This document shows positions 9,850 to 19,400 of a DNA stretch of 64,000 nucleotides, in pieces. The notes under the pieces are model-generated. The model saw only the letters and a list, made by a program, of their open reading frames with translations. It did no database searches and was not told the origin of the DNA. A program made the position numbers and the translations under genes. Numbering within the stretch: position 1 is the first letter of the stretch; the number at the start of each line of letters is the position of its first letter. This DNA is from Lineus longissimus. Its lineage: Eukaryota > Nemertea > Pilidiophora > Heteronemertea > Lineidae. The stretch is taken from NCBI RefSeq assembly GCF_910592395.1, contig NC_088321.1:8434001-8498000 (forward strand), read 5' to 3'.

Positions 9850-10349
9850 TTAATTTCTCGTAGAATAGCCGCCAGTTGATCCAAAACCGCCTTGGCCGCG
9901 CGGGGTTGAGGGCAATTCATCTTTGGATTCTCGAATACGTGGCATAAGGGCTCTTTCGCAAATAAGTTGGGCCACACGATCGCCGTGTCGAATACGAAAT
10001 TCGTTTTGCGGATGATGATTGAATAGCAAAATACCCAAATTGCCTCTAAAATCGGAATCGATTACACCTGCGCCTACGGCTATCATATACCTGAGCGAGG
10101 CGCGATTCGACCATAACACGCTCTCGGAAGAACGAGTTGTAAATCTGTGCGGACAAGTTGCGAGCAACCGGCCAAAATCGTGTAGTCATGGGCGCTAGCC
10201 AGGTCAAAACCCACTGAATGTGCCGTCGCCCTTTCCGGAGCAGAAGCTAAGTCACTCAATTTGTGAAAAATGAGTGTTTCAACTTCATCATCATCATTTT
10301 TTTCATCCACAATCTTTGGTCTATAGAATAAAAGTTGGTCGTCTGACAT
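9850..10349 (-). pseudogene. dut: Trimeric dUTPase, disrupted by a small deletion/frameshift
   Basis: The gene starts at ATG 10349. Frame one carries motif I-like ATAHSVGFDLASAHDY and motif II YGRIAPRSG (about 10120-10090), then hits TGA at about 10083. A second frame carries motif III VGAGVIDSDFRGN (about 10078-10035), motif IV (GDRVAQLI) and the C-terminal motif V RGQGGFGSTGG. The residues normally between motifs II and III are largely missing, so a short deletion caused the shift. dUTPase hydrolyses dUTP to dUMP and is commonly carried by large DNA viruses and virus-like elements. The upstream host-like region has no such gene. It is identified with confidence but would not make a full enzyme. 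Confidence 0.85.
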
Positions 10350-10430
10350 GATGACGAAATGCGCACTAACAAAATCAGTCGTATTGAAAGCAACAATCGG
10401 CGATGCCAACGCGTTGGTTAAATTCTATCG

Positions 10431-13120
10431 TGTCACATCATGGTTAAGAGAAAAACCACCACAGCAAATATCATTTTGCTCCTAATAGCCTTGTGACGAG
10501 AATATGCTGGGCCTACTCAAATGATTTTTCTCCACGAAGTAGAACAAGTTTGCTATTGAAAAACAAATTACTCTTCGTGCCAAGTTGACACAATATCTTC
10601 CCATTTTTATTTCGTGGACGAGATGTAAGACCAACTCATTATCTGATTGCAGAACTAAATGTTCTACAAACTACTTTGCACAGTTTACTTAGTTGATGAG
10701 TTCAAGATCACTTTGATAAAACACAGCGCGCTAGTTAGTATGTCAATGAGCCAAATCAAGCTCTTGTTTAAATGATTTTTTGGCGTCATTTCAAAAAGGT
10801 AGAATGTACTAGTGAGAGGCTGATTAACCGGCATGTTAAATTAGGCCTTTTTCCAGCCGTCCTTGGAGCGATAACAATTGTTTTTGTTCTAGCAACAAAG
10901 AAAAAACTCTTATGAACTCATTCTCTTGGCATCATTTCTAATACGCACAATCTAATGAGAGCTATTGGGTGACCGAAAGGTGAAGTTAAAGTGCCTAATT
11001 GTTTTATAATGAATCCTGAACAGGAAAAAAGTCATTTTCGCACTTATTGGCTGTTATTTCGGCCGAGTTTTATCAAATCTGAGCTTGGATCTGTGATGAA
11101 ATATTAAGCGCCCTATATAATCAGTGGGAGATTGTTCTTGAGAATAATTTCAAAAGTGTCTGGAGGTGCCTTGATCAGTTTGAAGGGCTTTAGGTCAAGG
11201 ATTTCGTTTGTAAATCAATACGAAAATATTCTATTATGATCTCGTGACTCGACTCCTTGCGTGGCAAACTACACTTCTAGCCCCCAGGATTGGTCAAAAA
11301 TGGAATATTCCAACCTTTATTAAGAGCTGCGAGGGCAAAACTTCCCCCATTTCGCATGTGCGGGCAACTTACGCACACACATTTTGCTGAGAAGCAATCG
11401 GGATAAAAGGTAGGCCTTATAACTGTTTATTTTCCGTTTAGTTAGCAGCTCGACTTAAAGTCTTCAGAAACAGACTTAGTAACATCCGTCCATTATTTTC
11501 TCTTTCAGAGGGATGGTTTATACACAAGCGCCCCAAAGCCGAGAAACATTATGTTATCGTGAATCAAGGTAGGACCTTCATTTTTATAGTTCTGTCGGCT
11601 CAGTATGATTTTGATTCAACAATAATAATCATCTCTCCTTTGGGAAATGAAATAACATGCGACCCCATATTTCTCTTCCAGCGCCATGCAGATATAAACA
11701 GCCCTTGCTGCCCGCCCGATTAACAGGTAGGCCTATTTGGTTACTCACAAGGACACACAAAAATACTGTCTCTACTAAACGAAAGGCTTTTATTTGTTTT
11801 TCAACTCATCATATCATTTCTATTTAATTTTCCAGAATAACATCTCAACAAAATAGACAAGCGCTAAGGCTGATTATTTATACAATGCAACAAGGACACG
11901 ATATACTTAGTCTGTCTCATTACATCAATTCCTGATGATGTGGTGTAAAAAGCAAAGAGCACGTCGTTTGAACAAAAGCGTGTGATACATGATCGTAAGC
12001 GATATTCTCTGACAGCAAACTAACGTCAACCCTCGTTTTCTCTTTCCAGACAGCTCGACCTGATGTTTTCACAAAATCATTCAACGGATGAAGCATGAGT
12101 GTAGAGGAATATTCAAAAGGGAATTACAGGTGTCTGGATATGTTCTTGGACGTTGTCAACGGCAACATTTACAAAAAGTGTTAATGCCATTTTGATGACC
12201 CATTTGAATGAACTGGTGGCTGATTGTTCGAAATCTAGGACAAACAATAACACGTAAATTATTTTCAAATGATTGCTTTAGGGGCTATCTCAAAAACTAA
12301 TCGTGGACCACAATCGACTTCTTAATTATGCCTGGTCTCTCAAGATCCAGGACCCGGTTGTCAAAGCCAGGTTAGTTTAAATTAGTTTTAGAGGGTGACC
12401 GCTAGTAAACTTAAACTTTGACGAAACCCCATAGCGGAGCCCTTGAGGTTCCGATAACTTAGCGGTGAGCGGCAGCCACAGGAGTCTGACGGAGAAAACT
12501 TGGCTGCACGCTGAGATAACGATGGTTTAGCGGCCGCCAAGCCAGCAAAACCCTCCTCTTAACACGCTCATACAATTAACCTGATACGTTTTCTTATATG
12601 ACCGCTGAGACTTACCCGTGTGTGGTTTTGGCATTCATTTGCCGAGTGGATTGCTAAACGGGATCAGCTGATTTTCCCGATTCGGGCTTGGGACAGACTG
12701 CCGCCAGCAAGTCATGAATGTGTTCATCATTGAAAACATTCATCTGATTTGGACTTATGAATGTGTTCAGATGCCAACGCTTTGCGTGTTTCTGGACGAC
12801 AAGGACATATTTGTTTTTGTTGAGTTGAACAGCTCAAAGGCGTAGTACGTGCGTTTGCATTCTTTGCGTCAGGCCTGCAGGCAATTAAAAGTAAACAGTG
12901 TCACCGTACAGCTGTTATGCACGCTAATGTGCTTAAACTTGGCATTTACAGCATCTGTGAATGAGTCTTCGCAACAACATTGTTAACATTTATATTCAGT
13001 ACATGGAAGTGGGAAGTGCCAAATTCAAGTGAAATAGTTTTCAGTTTTGAGCGAACTGTAACTAGGCCTTTCATCGGGCGACATATAAGGCGGATAAGGT
13101 AACAGGACCTTTGAAAGCTT
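10431..13120. other. Non-coding stretch upstream of the receptor gene
   Basis: No long ORF or recognised repeat. It holds a few acceptor/donor pairs that could bound short 5' non-coding exons: 11509-11568 (CTTTCAG before, AAG|GTAGG after) and 11682-11726 (CTTCCAG before, ACAG|GTAGG after), plus acceptors at 11835 and about 12050. These might belong to the receptor gene that begins at 13193. Nothing else was seen. Confidence 0.3.
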
Positions 13121-13192
13121 TTGTACATTCAACGTGGATTGTCACGAAACAGGTGGATATTCAATCATTTAACGACATCAACTGCACTCGAA

Positions 13193-13895
13193 ATGGCTTC
13201 CGTGATCACAAGTGAACGGATGTTTCTTTTAATTTTCCTGACGGGTCTTTTCTACGTTTCCGTCGCCTCGAGAAAAACTATCAAACTCGGCGTCATTCTG
13301 CCATTCAGTGGCAAATCGCCGTGGACAAGGTCAAAGATTGGGCCAGCTTTGGAGATTGCTATCTTGTCCATTAAGGCGCACGCGTCGATATTACCTGATT
13401 ATGAATTTGTTATGACTTTGGCGGATTCAAAATGTTCAGCGACCTCTGGCCCCCTGGAGGCCATCGAAATGCATTGCAAGCAATCGGCGCACGTGTTCTT
13501 CGGTCCGTTCTGTGACTTCTCTCTGGCCCCCGTGGCGCGCTATGCGCCATCTTGGAATATCCCTGTCATCACGGTAGGTGGCATGGCATCCGCGTTCGAC
13601 AACAAAGGAGGTGAATATAAATTACTGACCCGGATGTCGAGCCCTTACTCCAAAATGGCCGAGGCTGTCGAAGCTATCATGGCTAAATTTCAGTGGAGAA
13701 ACATCGCAATTCTGTATGACAACAAGATTGGAGACCAAGTAAGGTCTTGCTTTTTCCAAACTGAGGCTTTGTATTCGACCTTGACCCGGAGTCGGACGCC
13801 ATACAAGATTTGGTATAAGAAGTTCGATTTCTCTAGGAACGTGGGAAATGAGGTGTTGCAGACTTTGCTGCGGAATGCGTCAACTCAAAGTCGAA
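13193..13895 (+). CDS. Natriuretic-peptide-receptor-like protein, exon 1 (signal peptide and N-lobe of ectodomain)
   Basis: The start is chosen at ATG 13193 (GAAATGG context) because it is followed directly by a signal peptide (MFLLIFLTGLFYVSVAS). An upstream in-frame ATG at 13121 would bury it. The exon encodes the first lobe of a periplasmic-binding-protein-like ligand-binding domain (ANF receptor family): KLGVILPFSGKSPWT; Cys-containing ADSKCSATSG and HCKQSAHVFFGPFC; APVARYAPSWNIPVITVGG; and SSPYSKMAEAVEAIMAKFQW. The donor is CGAA|GTAAG at 13895/13896, phase 1, and joins exon 2 at 15650 in frame. Relatives are natriuretic peptide receptors and other receptor guanylate cyclases at the plasma membrane; the ligand cannot be predicted. 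Confidence 0.85.
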
Positions 13896-14228
13896 GTAAG
13901 TACAATGTAGCTAAAGACAACTTATATATTAGTATCCAATCGTCTCACAAGATGGCAGTGCATTTACGTTGGAAACGAGGCTCCGGGAACGGTCGAAAAA
14001 AGGCCGAATATGCGATTGATTCGAGTTTTGAGCAATGTCTGTGTACACTCTGTCGTTTTTTTTATTGGAGAGCAGACAACCTTTCAGACTTCTGGCAGAA
14101 CTGAATATGTTTTTAGCATGCACATTTTGATTGCGTAAAAAGATCTTTTGTAGTAAGATTTGTGAAGAACTAGTGATTATCAATTGGTGAAAGAGCCGTT
14201 ATAAAGATCCGACACCCACAACGCCACG

Positions 14229-14659
14229 CCTGTACCGTGCAAACTCTAAAAGCGTTCCAACTGTGAAAATAGCCAACTATGGTATGCCAACTTTGGAAGT
14301 ACACAATTGAGGTTATATGTATTATTGATGTCGCTTGCTGTCACTCGTCAAAGCTAGGGCCAATAGGAACAGAGATAGTCAACTTCTCCGCTGGGGTTTC
14401 TACACTTCATGGGGAGGATTCGTGTCGATTGAAACTCTCTGGGGGTATATATGTGTGGAACCTATCCAAATTTGTGAATAAATTCTTGCGGAGTTCCGAT
14501 TGGTGAAATTACCCTCCCTTTCCAGGAGCATGAAAGTCGGTTAATGAACATTAGGGCCAATTAACTCATTTTAGAAACCATGTTTCACAGTTGGCATACC
14601 ATAGTTTGCACGCTATTTTCACAGTTTGAACGCTTTCAGAGTTGGCACGGTACACACGC
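14229..14659. repeat. Foldback/TIR element (~430 bp) in intron 1
   Basis: Inverted arms of about 70-77 bp at 14229-14298 and 14583-14659 share TGTACCGTGC, AGCGTTC, CTGTGAAAATAG and ACTATGGTATGCCAAC in opposite orientation, with a few mismatches. The ~285-bp middle has no ORF of note. It is probably a non-autonomous DNA transposon; the superfamily is not recognised. Confidence 0.65.
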
Positions 14660-15649
14660 CGCGGATTAACGTGGCATGTAATTCCCTCTACTTAATAGTC
14701 CTACATGTATGCTCCTATTCTGACTCTCAGGCAGATCATATGCTAACAGCGCCATGCTGTGGATTAATGTCGCATGTTCCTCATCCGCATCATTCTGTTA
14801 TAAGAGACTTTATCACCAATGAATATTCATAGGTTGGAGGTTCCAGACCTATCAATTAGACGCGAGTATGTTTTTAACTATATTACTACTTTAAAAGTAC
14901 TTATTTGGAGAGCTGTTAAAAAAATATTTGCCGTGGCAAGTCTACAGAGATAAAGACATTATTTGATGAAAAAATTAATTTTGAATTTTGCTAATTTGGC
15001 AACAGGGGGCGTGTTTTGAGATTTTTCTGCCAGTTGGCTGAAAAGAGTGGAAATATCAATGTCTGTCCAATTTGTCGATTATCAAAAAAATTCCGTGGCC
15101 AACTACCAGTTCACTTTTCACCATTTACTTGCCCGACTCTCCGGAATATCATATTGAAATTTCAGCTTCACAACCCCACGCAGTATTTGATGCGTCGCGG
15201 TCAAACATTGACCATTTAACTGCTAAAAGGCTTAAACAATCAATGGTGGTCTTGTCTCATAAATACCTTTACAGTAATATAAATGCGCCGTTCCGAATCA
15301 ATCAAAAAGAGTATACGCCAACAGCGTCACACATCAGATTATATAGTTTAGCAGGTTCCTCATTAACATTATTTTCTCTTCATTGGTAGTCATATATATT
15401 TGCATACAGATTATACGCCCAGAGCGCCACGCAGCGGATTAGTGTGGCTGGTTCCGCATCAGAATCATCCTCTCTTCACCGTAATATTTTTATGCGCCTA
15501 TTTTGACTCTATACGCTTGTAGGGGTCTAAGTTGCATTTGCACGGGACAAAATATAGCATCCGGGACCAACATCGGTCGCCGGCTTACGCTCACAGCGCC
15601 TCGCAGCGGACAAATGTTACAGCTATCTCACCACCTTCTCTCTTTGTAG
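14660..15649 (+). repeat. Degenerate ~100-110-bp repeats carrying decayed copies of the intron-1 acceptor and start of exon 2
   Basis: Units at about 14660-14745, 14736-14800, 15310-15405, 15409-15520 and 15578-15700 share a core like CGCCACGCAGCGGATTA, then a pyrimidine-rich stretch, then TAATATTTTTATGCGCC or similar. The last unit contains the real acceptor and the start of exon 2. The unit at 15475-15520 and the one near 14698-14745 (GACTCTCAGGCAGATCATATG) resemble exon 2 (GACTCTATCAGACAGATGATG). None of the earlier copies keeps a usable frame. Confidence 0.5.
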
Positions 15650-15761
15650 TAATTTTCTTGTGCGGCCGTGCAGACTCTATCAGACAGATGATGTTGCAAG
15701 CGGCTGAGGTTGGCTTCACGAATGGAGACTATGCCTTTATAAACATTGACGTATTCAGTAG
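15650..15761 (+). CDS. Receptor exon 2 (ectodomain)
   Basis: Acceptor CTCTTTGTAG precedes 15650; the donor is AG|GTAGGT at 15761/15762. With exon 1 it reads in frame and gives IIFLCGRADSIRQMML, then GFTNGDYAFINIDVFS, the segment of ANF-type ligand-binding domains that follows the second lobe's Rossmann core. The exon ends phase 2 (AG), matching the first base of exon 3. The BEL/Pao element begins only 6 bp downstream of the splice site. Confidence 0.8.
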
Positions 15762-15767
15762 GTAGGT

Positions 15768-16159
15768 TGTGGGTGGCTTAGCCTTCAAACTCAGGGATGA
15801 ACACACGGAAGACGATAAAAAGGTGTGTTAAAGTGGGGTCTTTAATATCGAGTCCAACATAAACATCTGCTTTGAGCTTCTGGCATCATCGAGTAGGGTT
15901 CGTTGGTCTGATCTGCATAAAAGAACAATTGGTCTGAATATCTGATCGAAACTGACAGTCCAAATCACAAATAGCGAAATACGGATTCTTACTCACACGT
16001 TTGTGCCCCTTTCATATCCCTTAGTCCTAGTTTAGGGGTCAAAATCTAAAGTTTAATCATCTCCTCATCACACGGTGATCTGTCGTGAATGCAGTGTCTT
16101 AGCGCATTAAAGCATTAGGTACACGTGAGTGTGCGGTTCCTAACGGGGGTCCACTAACA
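15768..16159 (-). repeat. BEL/Pao 3' LTR
   Basis: A 392-bp terminal repeat, 3' LTR relative to the element's minus-strand transcript. It matches 21130-21521 at all but two positions noticed (C/T near 15778 and C/T near 15866). It ends beside the duplicated TAGGT, which is part of the host splice-donor consensus. Confidence 0.95.
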
Positions 16160-16456
16160 CCGGCCCCTTAAATCCGACTTCGTTTGGATTTACAAGTCCA
16201 AAAGAGTGTACGAAGACTAGTAACTAACTATATTTAACGGGTCCTCTCAATAGAATATTAACGCGAACTATGAAACACATAAACAAGAAATCTCCTGAAC
16301 TTAATAGCGCATCTGATTTTGCTCATCAACACAACTAGAACTCCTTGAATTTTCAGTCCAAAGAATTAATGCGATAGTACACGTTAGGTTCTAAAGCGCA
16401 ACGAACGAAGTAATCGAATTCTACACAAAGTCACTGTATCTTTCCATAACCTGAAC

Positions 16457-19400
16457 TTAGTCCTCTGCTTCTAGCAGTTTGGCTAACTTGGTGATTGGTC
16501 TACGGTAGGTTCCATTCTGAGTGCGAACTTCACATGATCTAACATGACCGTCACTTCCTTTGTGAATGTTCACGATCCTACCAACTGGCCAATAGGCTCT
16601 ACCAACTGAAGTGTCCTGTAGCACAACGATATCGTCCTGTTGCAGGTCTGATTTTGCATCCTGCCACTTGTTTCGCTCCTGCCATGATGAAACATACAGT
16701 TTGTTAAACTGCTTCCAGATTTGGTCAGTCACGTAATTCACGCGTTTCCATCTTCCTCGGTACATGTCACTTTCCTCAGTTACACTAGTGTCTGTTTCCA
16801 CCGTGTTCAATCCCATTAAATGATTCGGAGTTATTGCGACGACCGAAGTGTCAGCAGCGCTGCATGCGGTTAGTGGTCTGCTATTCATGATCCACTCTGC
16901 TTTCACCATAACTGTCTGCATCTCCTCCTCATCCAATCGTTGTTTGTTCATTAGTCCATATAGAATCTTTCTGACCGATCTTATCTGCCGTTCATAGTGT
17001 CCTCCAAAGTGACTTGCAAGAGGGGGGTTAAATTCCCAGTCAATCTCCTCCTTTGCTAGTTTTTCTTGGAGCCGCAACTCCTTGTTCAATTTAAGTAAGT
17101 CCTGTTTCAGCTCCTTGGAAGCTCCAATCAAATTACTTCCATTATCGGATCTGAGTTTCCTTGGTCTCCCCCGGCGGTTCGTGAATCGGCTGATTGCCAA
17201 GAGACACGACTGAGTGTCCAACTTTCGAGTCAGCTCCAAGTGAATGGCTCTAGTATAGTTGCATGAAAAGAGTACTCCGTACCGTTTGTACAAACGACCT
17301 GATATCTTCACCTCCAACGGTCCGAAGTAGTCGACTCCCGAATTCTCGAAAGCTCTTGTGGCAGATATTCTGTCGATAGGTAGGTTTCCCATTTTCTGAG
17401 TCTGGAGTCTTGCTTGGTATTTCTTGCATAACACGCAATCCTTTAAAACCTGCTTGACAGCTACTGTGACTCCCGTGACCCAGTATCGTTCTCGCAGTGA
17501 TGAAATCACATGATTTCTTCCGACGTGGCCTTCCATCCAATGGATTCTGCGGATGAGTTTTCGGACCAATGGCTCTCCACCTGGCAGTATGATTGGTCGT
17601 CTTCCCTCATGTGGTAGCAGACTGTTGTTCAATCTTCCCCCGACGCGAAGTAAGCCATCTTTGTCGATCTCTGGGCATAACTTACGATCTTCTGTTAGGC
17701 TAATTTCACTCCCAATTTCAACGTGGCGATCCTGCGGTATACAGTTGATGATCTCTGGATGATTACTGACATATTTTCTCAACAGGAATCCTGAGCGTTG
17801 GCATGTCTCGTCAACACATTTAACGTGTTTTACTGCCCTTTCAGTGTCTATGAAGCTGTCGAGATGATCATCAACGTAAAATGTCTGTTTAGCAGCGATA
17901 CAACTCTCTCTTGTTCTGTCATCAGCCTGTTCTTCCAACCCGTGGTTCAACGCATGGCATGCTATGGCTGGTGAAGGTTTCGATCCGAAAGAATGTACTG
18001 TCCACCTCCAATCTTCAATCTGGCCTTGGTCATCGACCCATAAAAATCGGTACCAATTTCGATCTTCTGGCGGTACTTGTATCTGGTGGAACATGGCTTG
18101 AATGTCACTGCTAACGGCAACTGGGTACTCTCTGAACCTTAGTAGTACTCCGTCTAGCCTGTTTGTCAGGTCTGGCCCTTTCATCAACAGGTTGTTGATT
18201 GAAATTCCATCAATTTCAGCTGAACCATCAAACACGATTCGCAACTTGGACTGCTTTCTCTCGCTGATTACACCATGATGTGGTAGATACCATCTGATTT
18301 TTACATCAAGTTCATTCTCTGGAACACGTTCGATGTATCTCTTTTTCTTAAGGTCATTCATCTGGCTCTGATAAGCAGTCGCATAGTTCTTGTCTCTTTT
18401 CATTCGTTTCAACACTGCAGATAATCTACGTTCAGCCATTGGTCTGCTCTCTGGAACTGCTGGAAGTTGATCCTTCCGCGGTAAGCGAACCTGATATCGT
18501 TCTCCAGTGTAGGCGGTGGTTCCTCGCAGCTTAGTCATGAAGCGTTCTTCCTCTCTGGACATACGAATCTCTTCGCCCTGTGGTCCGTCATCAAATTCTC
18601 TGCTGAAGTGAGCATTCATGTTGTTGTTCAGTTCTTCAACGGTAAGTCTGTGGAGAGGCTTTGAAGCAATATTCATCCGGCCCCTCTGAACAGGTCCGAG
18701 TAGCGTCCAGCCGATCTTGGTCCGCATAGCGTAGGGTCCATCTTCTTTTGTGGGAATGATCTCTACTGGCCGTGTGATTTCTGGTTGATTAGCTCCGAAG
18801 AGTATCTCAACTGGGTGATCGATAACTTTCAGATCAACTTTCTTTAACTCTGGGTATTTCCTAACATCATTCTCTGTGGGAATCTCCCAAGGCTTGATGG
18901 GAATCGTACTCTGTGTGAAGAGTTCATTCAATTTGATCCACTCATCTCCCTTGGAAAGGCCTTTGACTTCAAGTCTCTGGATTTTTCTTGAATCAACACT
19001 AGCACAGCTCTGGAGCATCGTGGATAGGTCAACTTTCACAGACTGGCCTGTAAGTCCCATCTTGGTCGCCAATCCATCAGTGATGAAACTCGCTCCGGCT
19101 CCATTGTCTAAGAATACATTCGTAGTAACTTCTACCCCATTATGTAAACTTCTCAGCTTGACTGGTAAGACTGCCATTGCAATTCTCCCAGTGGTTCCAA
19201 TTCTTCTTGAAGTTACTTCTTCTGTTTTCACAGTTTTCACGGCTTCTCTTGACTTTACAGCTTCTGATTTGTTTACAGAACTGGGGGTCTCAGGTTTCAC
19301 AACTGTCTGGCTGGTTGACTGATTGCCATGGTCTTTAGCAATATGGCCCCGCTCCAAGCACTTAAAACAACGCCCGGTCTTCTTCAGAAATTCACCTCTC

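Larger units (their letters stand above)
4400..10430 (-). mobile_element. Degenerate Polinton/adintovirus-like PolB element (virus-like gene block)
   Basis: Six minus-strand coding blocks are packed head to tail with short gaps: dUTPase, Cys-rich unknown, structural-like protein, unknown, DUF4326-like and protein-primed PolB. This set is typical of integrated virus-like elements of animals. No integrase, packaging ATPase, double-jelly-roll capsid or adenovirus-type protease is visible here, and no terminal inverted repeat was found near 10430. The left part (the C-terminal half of PolB and anything beyond) is cut off by LINE-A and the window edge. At least three of the genes carry frameshifts or stops, so this is an old, inactive copy. 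Assignment to Polintons rather than another PolB-bearing group is inference. Confidence 0.65.
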
